A stretch of DNA of 64,000 nt from Cynocephalus volans (taxonomy: Eukaryota; Chordata; Mammalia; Dermoptera; Cynocephalidae): positions 42,758,407 to 42,822,406 of the forward strand of contig NC_084463.1 of assembly GCF_027409185.1 (NCBI RefSeq), in the 5' to 3' direction. This document shows positions 1-11,599 of the stretch, one piece after another. A program made the position numbers and the translations under genes. Every line of letters starts with the position of its first letter. The first letter of the stretch is position 1. The notes under the pieces are model-generated. The model did not search any database. It saw nothing but the letters and a program-made list of their open reading frames with translations, and was not told where the DNA came from.

Positions 1-1145
1 TCTTATCAAAATACACGACTTCTGTTTAGTGTTTCTCTCCTCTGCTTCAGAGTAGTTTCCAGGAGACCAAGAAAATGGGTATCTCATTCAGGACTGTAAC
101 CTGAACACCCAGCGGAAAACCCAGGACATAAGAAGGGTGAATTAACCTTTGCTTAAAAAATGAAGGAAGAAATACATATTACAAAAACATTTTATTCAAC
201 ATTTGCTGAATAAGTGAATTAAGAATACACATTGCAGAAAATCCACACATCTGTGTACAAGAGCACATGGGTTGGGAGGTGGAGGAACAGAGCAGAATGA
301 ATGTGGGGAAGGGAAGCCCAAGGTGTGGACTGTGGGTCCGTACCCTGGCCAGCTCACTCCTGCGGGAGCCCAGAGTTCCTTCCCACGGGGCTGGCAGGGA
401 CTTCCCGTGCCAGGAGCGCCATCTGCCTGGAGGATGAGGTCAAGGCTGTGGGCATCCTGAGGTCCAGCATTGCTGAAATAGTCATGTGTTTGTGCGTTTT
501 TTAATTTTCTAAGCCATTCTTAAAGCACAGCTAAATTACAAAGTTGCATTCATTCAGAAAACATTTGTTTTCATATGTAAATCTATAGAGCCAATTAGCA
601 GTTATTTCATTCGTGATTTTAATCATCCAAAATAGCAGTGAAATGTAGGTCAACGTCTGTATATCTCTTAACCCACCAAGTTTACCCTCCTCTTTACATA
701 TTCCCGAGCCAATAGCATGGAGCTGCCGTGACTCCCCTCTGGTGTGTGGAGAAGGCAGATAAATCAGGATGCACGTTTATATGTTTAATAGTCGCTATTA
801 AGTACCTTCTGGAGGGAGTTTATGTATTTCCAGTTCGGCTGCTTTAAAACTTTTTAATTTTTTTTAATTAAGGCTTGTTTGTGGGCTGTTCCAGATAAGA
901 GAAATATGTTTGCTCCTTCTCTGTAGCTGACCTTGTTTGACAGACAGGGAGGGAGGCAAACGAAACCTTCTTCGTGGAGACTGTTCATTAACTGGAGCAG
1001 TGTTCCCCAAGGGCGATGCTTGTTCTGACTCGGGGGTCTGCAGCGGGAGGAAGGAATGGTGCCATGTGCCTCCTGTGCTGGGTCACGAGGGGTAGAGTCC
1101 AGCAGTCAGATGCTCACGGCAGGGGGCAGTGACAGGAACCAGAGC
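1..1145. other. Unassigned non-coding sequence
   Basis: No gene, RNA or recognisable repeat is supported here. The sequence is of mixed composition with a T/A-rich patch around 845-880. Short open frames at 272-504 show no family resemblance and no splice context. Confidence 0.5.
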
Positions 1146-1149
1146 TGAT

Positions 1150-1350
1150 GGCACCTTTGTGTCAGTGCTGGCAACGTGCAAGAAGTGTTCTAAGCCCTTC
1201 ATGAATATTTTTTCATCCAGACCTCAACTCAACCCAGTGAGGTAGTTGCTATCTTATCCTCATCCTGAAAATGAGAAAACTAAAGCATAGAGAAACTCAG
1301 AGCTTGTCGGTGTCACACAGCTGGAAAGCAGTGGAGTCTGGATCAAAAGC
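1150..1350 (-). repeat. MIR SINE
   Basis: The stretch has the reverse-strand MIR layout: a fall-off in base counts of the type 'cccagtgaggtag', then 'aaaatgagaaaactaaagca', then 'gtcacacagctgg'. It is diverged, as expected for this old mammalian tRNA-derived SINE. Boundaries are approximate. Confidence 0.75.
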
Positions 1351-1364
1351 CAGAAGATCATCTC

Positions 1365-1790
1365 CTGGGACGGCTCATTTAGGAGTCAACTTGACTGGGC
1401 CACAGGGTGCCCAGATATCTGCTCAAACATTAGTCTGGGGGTGTCCTCAAGGGTGTTTCTGGATGAGATTAACATTTGCATTGTTAGACTGAGTAAAGCA
1501 GATGGCCCTGCCCCACGTCATGGGCCCCATCCAATCTGCTGGAGGCCTGAATGGGATAAAAGGCAGGGCGAGGGAGAATTTGCTCTCTCTGCCTAACGAT
1601 TCTTTAGTTGGGACATCCATACTGTCTTGCACTTCAACTTGAACTTGCATCATGGGGTCTCCTGATTCTCAGGCCTAGGTCTTCAAGACTGAACACATGA
1701 CCAGCACTCCCCAATGTAAAGCTTACAGATGGCAGTGGCGAGACTCCTCAGCCTCCAGAATCATGCCAGCCATTTCCTTATTTTGTATAT
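1365..1790 (+). repeat. Ancient interspersed repeat, LTR-like
   Basis: The order of motifs (ligand-like 'gtcaacttgactgggccaca', 'ggtgtttctggatgagatta', 'gactgagtaaagcaga', 'gcctccagaatcatgccagc') matches a common mammalian medium-reiteration repeat. I cannot assign the family with certainty; an ERVL-type LTR is the likeliest reading. Confidence 0.45.
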
Positions 1791-1794
1791 GCAC

Positions 1795-2360
1795 ATGGTT
1801 ATACATCACCTAACAACAGGGATACATTCTGAGAAATGCGCCTTTAGGTGATTTGGTCATTGTGTGACCATCACAGAGTGCACTTACACAAACCTAGATG
1901 GTGCAGCCTGCTACGCACCTAGGCTGTATGGTAGAGCCTGCTGCTCAAGGTGTGTTACTGGACTCAACACTGTAGGCAATTGTAACAAATGGTAAGTATT
2001 TTTGTATCTAAACATATCTAAAGATGGAAAAGGTGCAGTGAAAACACTGTGTAAAAGATAAAGAAAGGTACTCCTGTGTGGGGCACTTGCCATGAGTGGA
2101 GCTTGCAGGACTGGAAGTTGCTCCGGGGGAGTCAGCAAGTGAGTGTGAAGGTCTAGGACACGACTATTCACTGCTGTGGACTTCATAAACATTGTATACT
2201 TAGTCTACACTAATTTTATAAAAATATAATTGTGCTACAACGTTATGATGGCTACAATGTCACCAGGCAACAGGAATTCTTCAGCTCCATTATTATCTTA
2301 TGGAACCACTGTTGTATGTGGGATTTGTTACTGACTACAACATCATTATGAGACACACGA
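1795..2360 (+). mobile_element. Tigger-type non-autonomous DNA transposon
   Basis: The stretch follows the order of a known mammalian DNA element: 'gatacattctgagaaatgcg', 'cacaaacctagatggt', 'gcaattgtaacaaatggtaa', 'cttatggaaccactgt', with partly complementary ends near 1800 and 2350. The family is probably TcMar-Tigger; the exact name is uncertain. A short (TG)n run follows at about 2363-2381. Confidence 0.5.
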
Positions 2361-2399
2361 CTCTGTGTGTGTGTGTGTCTGCATACACACACCTATGTA

Positions 2400-3670
2400 A
2401 ATACACTGATACATATGTACATATACAATGTAAATATACTGATACTGACTGATACATCACAACTCCAGAATCTACACTCTTGCCCCGATGTGGTAAATTT
2501 CCAGTAGGTAGCTGGCATCCGGTACATATTTATTTGCCCATTGATGGTGTGTCCAGTCAGTGGGAGTGTACATGACCAGTCGGCAGCATTGGACTTGACT
2601 TGAGACCACAAGGGCTCCTCTGTAGACAGATGCACTCTGCCTTTGTCTTGTCCTTGATACTTTGATGATGATTTCTTCTTTCTGTCTGTTCAGTGCTACC
2701 CTCTCTGTCATAGTAATGATAAGGGCAGCACAATGCAGGTGATAGAAATGGAGGAGCGGGAAGACTCTTATGCTGTCCAGTGACATTCCCCATGGAGGCA
2801 AGGGTCCCCCCGTACACTATCGAGAACTGGGACTCCAGGATTGTAACAGGAGGTACAAGGTGCTTCCCGGTAGTGGGGACTTCAAATGTCACATCAGCAT
2901 GGACAGAGCCCCACACCAGTGGCAGCTCTTAGGTCCTCACAACAACCTGAATCACACAGACTGACTGGTCCACTCCCTTGCACCAGTTCCAAAGGGGAAC
3001 ATTTTTCACTGAGAATTAGTCCCTGGAAGCCTCTTCCTTTCTGTGTCCAAGCACCTCTGTACTATAATCCCCAAACTATCCACATCTCAGGACTTGGCAG
3101 AGAGGATAGGGCATCATCAGATACTCTGCCCTGACCCTCGAACTGGAGATGTTTGCCTACCCCTTGTCAGGGCAGGGCACCTAGGGACAGTCACCTGGGC
3201 TTGGCAAGACACCTGCACTTCTAGCCATGCTGAGCCACCTGCTGGTCATGAAACAACTATAATTCTGGACCCCCATCTTAGCTGGGGAGACCCAGCAACC
3301 AATTCCACTTAAGGCTGCCCAACCAGGTCTGCTCTCATCTTGCCAAAAGAGATTGCTCTTCCCTGAAAATGAGGCTGTGAGGAGGATATTTATTGGAACA
3401 GATGTTTCTATGTCATCTGACAAAAGCTGCCAGCAGCTTCCTGGCATAATTCTTCACAAACACAAGCGTTCCTTTTACATGAAAGCATACAAAAACAGCT
3501 TGTAACTTTGCTTTACTTTGTGAATGTTCATGGTTGAAGTTCAAAATTGACCACGAAACCACCAAACACATGCACAGAGATGTAATCTAGGCAAACTTAT
3601 AAAAACCAGAGAGAGAGAAAAATCTCAAAAGTAGTCAGGGAAAATGAAATACATTACCTTCAAGAGATAA
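2400..3670. other. Unassigned non-coding sequence
   Basis: No gene or named repeat could be supported. Several overlapping short open frames occur on both strands (for example 2472-2916), but none resembles a known protein and no splice or promoter signals accompany them. Confidence 0.45.
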
Positions 3671-3675
3671 ATATG

Positions 3676-3785
3676 GAGCTGGCCAGTTGGTTCAGTTGGT
3701 TAGAGCACAGCAATATAACATCAAGGTCTTATATCCCTGTACCTGCCAGCTGCCTGCCCCATCCACCCCCCAAAAAAAGAAAAGA
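3676..3785 (+). repeat. tRNA-Ile-derived SINE monomer (CYN-type)
   Basis: The body reads 'ggccagttggttcagttggt' followed by 'tagagcacag', which aligns with the D-arm of tRNA-Ile. A decayed B-box region and an A-rich tail 'ccccccaaaaaaagaaaaga' follow. There is no tRNA-unrelated body, the hallmark of colugo CYN-SINEs. Confidence 0.65.
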
Positions 3786-3789
3786 AAAA

Positions 3790-5930
3790 AAAGACAAATC
3801 ATAAGAAAGATGGCTCAACAAAATATCAGAATCCCAAAGACAATGGTATATCATCCTCATGGTGCTGAAAAATAATTGTTTACCTAGAATTCTATATGTT
3901 AAACAAATATTCTTTAAAGGTGAGGGTAAAATGAATATATAACTAAACAATTACTGAAGTAATTAGAAACTAGTAAAACTTCCACTAGAAAGTAATACAG
4001 AAGTTGTTCAGGTAGAAAGTGACTCGCAGTGGAAGCACAGAAATGCAGGAAGAAAAAATATATAAATCATATATATGCAATTATATAGTATCTATATAGT
4101 TGTGAGTACAATTATAATTGTAATAATTGTAGGAAACAAAACATATAAAATAAAGATTCAAAGCAATAATGGCATAAAAGTAAGGAGGGAGATTAAAGTA
4201 CTGTATAGTTTTTGTATTTGAGAAGTGTTAAATACAAATTGTCAAATCAAAGATGTGTGCAATAATCCATAGTACAAAAAAATACATAGTAAAAGGGTGC
4301 ATATATAGTAAGTTAGAATGGAAATAATGATGAAAATACTGGAATAAACCAAAAGGAGTAAGAAAAGAGGAAAATAGAAGTAGAATCACAGACTAGGTGT
4401 AAAAATAGAAATATTAAGGAAGGAAATTCAAATCCAAAAATAAAAACATTTATATTGCATGTAAATTAACTAAATACAATGAAAAAGGGAAACTTTATTT
4501 ACCCACCTCAAAAAACCCACACAGAAGACAAACAACAAAAAGGGAAGGAACAAAAGATATCTAAAACATTCAAACAAAACTCAATTAAATGCCAGGACTA
4601 ACTCAATACCTTTCAATAATAACTCTCAATGCAAAGGTAATAAATTCCCCACTCAAAAAACACAGACTGACTGACTGGATTAAAAAGCTAGATCCAACTT
4701 ATACTTGAAAAGACTCACCGCACCTGTAAAGACACACACAGACTAAGAGTGGAAGGATGGAAAAAGTTGTACCATGCAAATGCAAGCCAAAAACGAGCAA
4801 GAATATCTTCTCTTATATTAGATAAAACAGTATTTAAACCAAAAGCCATCAAAGAAACAAAGAAAGCTAGTATTTAATTATAGGGATGTATCCAGCAAGA
4901 AGACATACAAATCACAAATATATGCACCCAATATCAGAGTACCCACATTAGACCTAATGAAAGAGATAAACCCAAACAGGATAATGGCGGAGGACTTGAA
5001 CAACCCTCTCTCAACACTGAACAGATCATCTAGGCAAAAAAAGCAGTGGAGCAACGCAAGATTTGAAACACACTGTACACCAGTTGGATTGGCAGATATC
5101 TACAGAACACTTCATCCAACAAGCACAGAATATACATTCTTCTCAGCACATTGAACATCCCTAGGATAGACCCCATGTTCAGTCGCAAATCAAGTCTCCA
5201 CAGACTTTCAAAAATTGAAGTTATCTGAAGTAACTACTCAGACCACAACAGATTAAAATGAGAAATCAATAACAAGTGAAACTCTGGAAAACATACATGG
5301 AAACTAAACAGCATGCTCCTGAAAGACGTATGGTACAAGGAGAAATTAAACAGGAAATCAAAAAATTTCTTGAAACCAATGAAAAAGACACATCATACCA
5401 AAAAATGTGGGATACTGTTAAGAGACAAGTTTATCACAATAAACAACCTAACACTACATCTCAAAGAACTAGAAAAACAAGAACAATCCAATCCCAGTTA
5501 GTTGATGAAAAGAAATAATGAACATCAGAGCAGATGTTCATTGAATTAAATAGAAGCCCAAAAAACAATATGAAATATCAATGAAACAAAATGTTGGATT
5601 TTTCAAAAGATAGAACAAACTACTAGCTAGGCTAACTCAAAAAAAATAAAAAATAAAAGACTCAAAAATTAGAAAGGAAAAATTACAACTGATACCAAAG
5701 AAACACAAAGAATCATTAGAGACTATAACAGCCATACACCAACAAAACTGAAAACCTAGAGAAAAAGGATAAATTTCTGGGCACACACAAACTACCAAAG
5801 ACTGAACCAAGACGACGCAGAAAACCGAAACAGTCCAATAACAAGCAACAAAACTGAAGCAGTAATTAGCAGTCTCTAGAAAGAAAGGCCTAGGACCAGA
5901 TGGCCTTACTGCAGAAGCCTACTAAGCCTT
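3790..5930 (+). mobile_element. L1 retrotransposon, 5' segment (inter-ORF and ORF2 endonuclease)
   Basis: This plus-strand L1 is broken by many stops. The track from 4957 retains ORF2 endonuclease-like residues such as DIYRTLHPTSTEYTFFSAH near 5085-5150. The L1 continues up to the conserved stretch 'tttaaagatgaatt', where a RAB12 processed pseudogene is inserted, and resumes at 7999. The earlier part (3790-4950) matches the ORF1/inter-ORF region of mammalian L1. It cannot encode working proteins. Confidence 0.85.
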
Positions 5931-5942
5931 TAAAGATGAATT
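5931..5942 (+). repeat. Target-site duplication, left copy
   Basis: TAAAGATGAATT here is repeated exactly at 7999-8010, directly after the A-rich tail of the RAB12 copy. It is the duplicated L1 target and shows LINE-mediated insertion. Confidence 0.9.
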
Positions 5943-7998
5943 CAGGCCTGAGCTTCTTGCCCCTCCTCGTGCGGGATGCTGCTGCAGCTGCTGCAGAGCA
6001 GTTGCTTACCTTCCTCCTCTCTCGGCAGCGTCGGTGGCGACCACGGCGCGTGGAGCCAGTGGCTGGCACAGCTGCAGCTTGGAGCCCGTGGGATGCCAGG
6101 GCCTCTGGGGGGTGGACCGGGGGTGGAGGTGGCCTGGGCATGAGCTTCCCGGCGCTGTTGGGTGGCCAGGCCCGCCCGAGGAAGCAGGCCCCCAGGCAGG
6201 CTGACTTCAAGCTGCAGATCATCATCATGGCTCCCGCGGCATGGGCAAGACCAGCCTGATGGAGCGCTGCAGCGATGATACCTTCTGCGAGGCCTTCCAC
6301 GAAGCCTGCAAGTCCACCATGGGTGTTGACTTTAAAATCAAAACTGTAGAGCTAAGAGGAAAGAAAATTAGATTACAGATCTGGGACACAGAGGGTCAGG
6401 AGAGATTCAACAGCACTACCTCAGCTTATTACAGCAGTGCCAAGGGGATCATATTAGTACGTGATATCACAAAGGAAACATTTGATGATTTCCCAAGATG
6501 GATGAACATGATTGATAAATATGCTTCAGAAGATGCAGAACTTCTCTTACTTGGAAATAAGTTGGACTGTGAAATGGACAGAGAAATCACCAGACAGCAG
6601 AGTGAAAAGTTTGCACAGCAGATCACAGGCATGCCATTCTGTGAAGCACGTGCCAAGGATAACTCCAACGTGAAGGAGTATTTCTGAAACTCATCGATGA
6701 CATTCTGAAAAACATGCCTCTGGATATTTTAAGGAATGAGTTGTCCAATAGCATCCTCTCATTACAAGAGCCCGAAGTGTCCCCAGAACTGCCTCCACCA
6801 TCACCACATGTTGGGTGCTGTTGATTTGCTACTTTGGAGACAAAGTGGAAACAATTCCTGGGAGAGAGGAAAGTTCTATTCTGCACTACAATCATTTTGA
6901 GAATTTCTTTTCCCACTTTGTAATCCAAGTCAGAGCTATACATGAACTTGGAAATGCGCAAAGATGCAATCCTGGGTAATTTTTGTTTCTTTTTGTTTTT
7001 TAAAAGACGTGACTGGTAAGGGAATCTTAACCCTTAACTTTGTTGTCAGCACCACTGTCTCCCAAGTGAGCCATGGGCCGGCCCAAGTTCTGGTTTTAAA
7101 TTACATATTTCCCTCCAAATTATTACATTTCATTCATCACCCCAGTGTCTAGTGTACATACACTGGGAAACTCAGTACTTCTAATATGAAGAGCGGGAGA
7201 AATAGAAGATATAACGATTCTTGAAATAAATAATAGTCCTTGTTAATCATATTATCAGGACAGAAGATACTCTGAAAAGAGAACATGGTGCTCTGCTTAT
7301 TGTTCTAAAAAAATTTTGTAATAATAAAGACTTTTTGGGAAAAAAAGCTATCTTAAGTGCTTTTTCTTTATTCACAATATATTATCCCCAGCAGTAGCAT
7401 CTTTGAAGTATTGGAGTATTTCTGCCACAAAGCACAGTTTCATTCACAGCCATCACTGAAGATTATTAATATGATGTAATGGTAGAATATTACTAGTTAG
7501 AGGGATGGATTTGACTTGGTCCTAAAGCCCAGAATCTCTCTCACTGGTCCTAATGGAGGTACCCTATGCTTTTAGGAACTACAAAGATTCAAAAAAGAAA
7601 GAGGTTTTTGAAACTATAGAAAAAGATTTTCAAATTTTAAGGAAATATACTTTGCTATATCAAAAAACATACATGTATTTGCCTAAACATTCTGTACATT
7701 TGTAATGATAAAGTTTCTCCCCTTTACGGTGAAGCTTATTCCTATTAAGTCTAGACTGTGTTCAGTTTTTTGGGGGGGGAGGGTAAAAGGAGAGGTCTGA
7801 TAACAAATTTGTAAACTCTATCTTTGGTATATCTTTTATGAAACTGCACTGTTTTGTGTAGTCAAGGTAAATAAGTAACTATGTATTTGAATACCTTGGT
7901 GTTTCTCAAGTATTGTGGTATGAAGCATTGTGGTCTTTCTACACTAACAAAGTGCAAATAAAATTTTGTATTTCTGAAAAAAAAGAAAAAAGAAAAAG
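5943..7998 (+). pseudogene. RAB12: RAB12 processed pseudogene
   Basis: This is a reverse-transcribed copy of the RAB12 small-GTPase mRNA. The GC-rich 5' part encodes the RAB12 N-terminus (GGGGGLG..., then [10 protein letters not shown] ending near 6229). A frameshift sits at the P-loop, after which the frame at 6241 reads MGKTSLMER and on through [15 protein letters not shown]. Damage includes a small in-frame duplication ([10 protein letters not shown]), Ala-to-Glu in the DTAGQ switch II motif, and a second frameshift after KEYF near 6687. Past this break the other frame still reads [20 protein letters not shown] and ends near 6823. A roughly 1.1-kb 3' UTR with an internal SINE and an A-rich tail (7976-7998) follow. 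No introns are present and it is flanked by a 12-bp target duplication in L1. It is not functional. Confidence 0.95.
7000..7088 (-). repeat. tRNA-Ile-derived SINE monomer inside the RAB12 pseudogene
   Basis: Read on the minus strand, 'ggcccatggctcacttggga' and 'gttaagattcccttaccagt' give A-box- and B-box-like regions with a T-run (tail) at the plus-strand left side. It is nested in the 3' UTR portion of the RAB12 copy, so it is either younger than the pseudogene or was already in the parent mRNA. Confidence 0.7.
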
Positions 7999-8010
7999 TA
8001 AAGATGAATT
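7999..8010 (+). repeat. Target-site duplication, right copy
   Basis: TAAAGATGAATT exactly repeats 5931-5942 and marks the 3' edge of the RAB12 insertion. Confidence 0.9.
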
Positions 8011-10079
8011 AACACCAATTCCCTTCCAACTATTCCAAAAAGGTGAAATAGATGCTATTCTCAAAAAATCATTCTATGATGCCAGCATCATTTTGACACT
8101 AAAACCAGAAAAACATGCAGCAGAAAAAGAAAACAACAGGCCAATATCTTTGATGAACAAAAAGACCCAATAATCATCAACAAAATGCTACCCATCAGAA
8201 TACAGCAACACATAAAAAAAATTATACAGCATGACCAAGTGGGATTCATCCCAGAGTGACAAGGATGGTTCCACATATACAAGTCTATAAATGTGATAAA
8301 CCATAGCAACAAAAACAGAGACAAAAACCATATGATTATCTCAATGTGTGCAGAAAACATTTGACAAAATTCAACATCCCTTCATGATAACGGATCTCAG
8401 TAAATTGGGTATATAAGGAGAGTATCTCAATACAACAAACCCACTGCCAGTAAAAGCCATATACAACAAACCCACCACCAATATCATTCTGAATGGGGAA
8501 AAACTAAAAGATTTTTGCTTAATAACAGGAACAAGGAAAGGATGCCCACTCTCACCACTCCTATTTAACAGAGCATTGGAATTAGCCAGAGCAATCAAGT
8601 AAGAGAAAGAAATAAAGGGCATCCAGACTGGAAAACATGAAGTCAAACTGGCCCTGTTGGCAAATGACATGATCATATATATAGGAAAACCTAAGGACTC
8701 TACCAAAAAACTCAAAGCTAATTAACAATTTCAGTAATGTGCAGGATACAAAATCAACACCCCAAAATTAGTAGCATTTTTATTCTCCAATAATGAACTA
8801 GCAGAAAAATAAATTAAGTAAACCTATTCTCAATAGTCACCAAGAAAATAAAATACCTAGGAATCAGTTCCACCGAGGTTAAAGATCTCTACAGAGAAGA
8901 AACTACAAATCACTATTGAAAGATATTAAAGATAACACAAAATTGTGCAAAGTCATTCCATGCTCTTAGAAGAAACAACGTAGTAAAAATGTCCATAATA
9001 GCCAAAGTGATCTTCAGATTCAATGCAATCCCCATCGAATATGAAAAACATTCTTCATAGAAATAGAAAAACAAACAAACAAAAAACCCCCCAAAACCCC
9101 AAAACTCTGACAGTCATATTGAACAATAAAAGATCCTGGATAGCCAAAACAATCATGAGCTAAATAAATAAAGCAGGTGGCATAACACTACCTGACTTCA
9201 AATTACACAATAAATCTCTAGCAGCCAAAACAGCAGGATACTGCCATAAAAAGACACTTGGACCAAAGGAACAGAATAGAGAACCCAGAAATCAACCCAC
9301 ACATGCTTACAAGTCAACTGATCTTTCACAAACGCACCAAGAACATACATTAAAGAAAATACCACCTATTCAATAAATGGTGCTGGGAAAACTGGACATC
9401 CACATGTAAAAGAAACTAGACTCATAAATCTTGCCACATACCAAAACAACTCAAAATTCATTAAAGACTTAAATACCTGTTTTGAAAATATAAAACTACT
9501 AAAACAAAACACAGGGAAGCATTTCAAAAAGTAGGAGTGAGCAAAGACTTTATGAAGAAGACCCCCAAAGCACAACCATTAAAAGAAAAACGTAAATTCA
9601 TTGTATTATACATAACTAAAAAGATTCTGCACAGCAAATAAATCAACAGTAAAAAAGCCTACAAAATGGGAGAAACAATTTGCTAACTATACATCTGACA
9701 CGGTATTAATATCCACAATATACAATAAACTCAAATAAGTACACGTTAAAGAAAAAACCAAATAACCTGGTTCAAAAATGAGCAAATGAGCAGAAACACT
9801 TTTTTAAAGGAAGACATACAAATCCAACAGGTACTTCAAACAATGCTCAATCAACATCACTTATTTAGGAAATGCAAATTAAAACCATGTTGAAATATCA
9901 TCTCAGCCCAATTAAATGGATTATGATAAAAAAGAATATAAAATGCCAGGGAGTATGCAGAGAAATGTGTACTCTTCTACACCGTTGTGAGACTACAAAT
10001 AAGTATAGCCACTATGGGACGCAGTATAGAGGTTTATCAAATAGTTACAGATAGATTTAACACAGGATTCAGTAATCCC
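8011..10079 (+). mobile_element. L1 retrotransposon, 3' segment (ORF2 reverse transcriptase onward)
   Basis: The L1 resumes after the RAB12 copy with the ORF2 region 'attccaaaaaggtgaaatag', passes reverse-transcriptase and C-terminal coding remains, and reaches 'gtaatcccacatctgggta' at 10079. There it is cut off abruptly by a GC-rich VNTR. The rest of ORF2 and the 3' UTR are missing. Multiple stops make it inactive. Confidence 0.85.
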
Positions 10080-11160
10080 ACATCTGGGTACGCCCCGGCC
10101 CGCCGCTCTCCGCTGCTCGGCACAGGGATGGGAGAAGCCGGCGGTACCCCGAAACCGGCGCCCAGGCCCGCCGCTCTCCACGCTCTGGCCCGCCGCTTTC
10201 TGCAGGGATGGGAGAAGCCACCGGTACCCCGATACCGGCGCCCCAGCCCGCAACTCTACACGCCCCGGCCCGCCGCTCTCCGCTACTCGGCGCAGGGATA
10301 GGAGAAGCCAGCGGTACCCTGACACCGGCGCCCCGGGCCCGACGCTCTCCATGCCCCGGCCCGCCGCTGTCAAGGATCCGGCCCGCCGCTCTCCTCTGCT
10401 CGGCGCAGGGATGGGAGAAGCCAGCGGTACCACGATACCGGCGCACCGGCCCGCCACTCTCCACACCCGGACCGCCGTTCTCCATGCCGGGGCCGCCGCT
10501 CTCCACGCCCTGGCCTGCCTCTCTCCGCTGCTCGGCGCAGGAATGGGAGAAGCCGGTGGTACCCCGATACCGGTGCCCAAGACCCGACACTCTTCACGAC
10601 CTGGCCCACCGCTTTCCGCAGGGATGGGAGAAGCCGGCGGTACCCCAATACAGGTGTCCCGGCCCGCCGCTCTCCACGCCCGGACCCGCCGCTCTCCACG
10701 CCCGGACCCGCCGCACTCCGCTGCTCGGCTCAGGGATGGGACAAGCCAGCGGTACCCCGAAACCAGCGCCCCAGACCCGACGCTCTTCACGACCTGGCCC
10801 GCCGCTTTCCGCAGGGATGGGAAGAGCCGGCGGTACCCCAATACCGGTGCCCCGGCCTGCCGCTCTCCACACCCGGACCGCCGCTCTCCATGCCGGGCCC
10901 ACCGCTCTCCGCTGCTCGACTCAGGGATGGGACAAGCCAGCGGTACCCCGAAACCAGCGCCCCAGACCCAACGCTCTTCACGACCTGGCCCGCCGCAAGG
11001 ATGGGAAGAGCCGGCGGTACCCCAATACCGGTGCCCCGGCCCGCCGCTCTCCATGCCCGGGCCCCGTCGCTCTCCGCTGCTCAATGCAGGGATGGGAGAA
11101 GCCGGCGGTACCCCGACACCGGCGCCCCGGGCCTATCGCTCTCCACGCCCCGGGGCTCAC
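10080..11160. repeat. GC-rich VNTR (modular minisatellite)
   Basis: Two modules alternate. One contains 'GGGATGGGAGAAGCCGGCGG' followed by a TACCCCGATACCGGCGC-like stretch. The other is about 21 bp, 'CCCGCCGCTCTCCACGCCC'-like, in one to three copies. The GATGGGA module recurs near 10124, 10207, 10409, 10541, 10622, 10734, 10816, 10927, 11001 and 11092, so spacing varies from about 75 to 130 bp. Long open frames exist on both strands (for example 10351-11514 plus and 9993-11084 minus), but they only reflect stop-free repeat units. The array starts directly on a cut L1. Confidence 0.9.
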
Positions 11161-11179
11161 AATAAACGGGGAGACTCAC

Positions 11180-11515
11180 CAGGCCTGAGACGTCCAAAGA
11201 GAACGGAGAAGCGCGTGGACCCAGCAAAGTTCTCCACCTCGGGGATACCTGCTTCTTTTCTTCGGACACATCTGCGGACCAGCTTTTCAAGTTGGGTTTC
11301 TCAACTTCTTGTCCTGGAACTGGCGAAGACACCTCGGGGAAACCAGCACAGACAAGCGAAGACCAGACAGAGAGTTCACCCTTCCATCCAGCTCCACAGA
11401 AAAGAAAATGCCGAGCGTGGCCTTGTTCGGCGTATTTATAGACTCTGTATTCAAATGAGGGCTCCTGGAAGACGCGATCCGATTGAACCGTGTAGACAAG
11501 CCCTGATTGGATAGT
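11180..11515 (-). promoter_or_regulatory. Promoter-like segment resembling a histone gene promoter, with a following splice donor
   Basis: On the minus strand the order is CCAAT box (11506-11510), an octamer-like ATTTGAAT (11449-11456, one mismatch to ATTTGCAT), and a TATA box TATAAATA (11433-11440). A transcribed-looking stretch follows, then a strong splice donor CCTG|GTGAGT at 11180/11179. CCAAT plus octamer plus TATA is the layout of H2B/H2A promoters. No histone coding sequence follows: the first ATG opens a three-codon frame, and the GC-rich VNTR lies next. It may be a displaced histone promoter or the first exon of a non-coding transcript. Confidence 0.45.
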
Positions 11516-11599
11516 TTCACTGCGATACCAACCAATCAGAAAACAAAAGATGAAGAGGCTCCACCAAGGGTACTTTCAGTTTGGGTGCCTGTGTTTTTA

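Noticed and set aside
9993-11514. Open frames of 326-387 residues on both strands (Pro/Arg-rich)
   Set aside because: They are stop-free readings of a GC-rich tandem repeat and occur on both strands at once.
11180-11515. Retroviral LTR reading of the promoter-like segment
   Set aside because: No AATAAA lies at a fitting distance after the TATA box on the minus strand and no TG...CA ends are seen; kept as a promoter-like segment.
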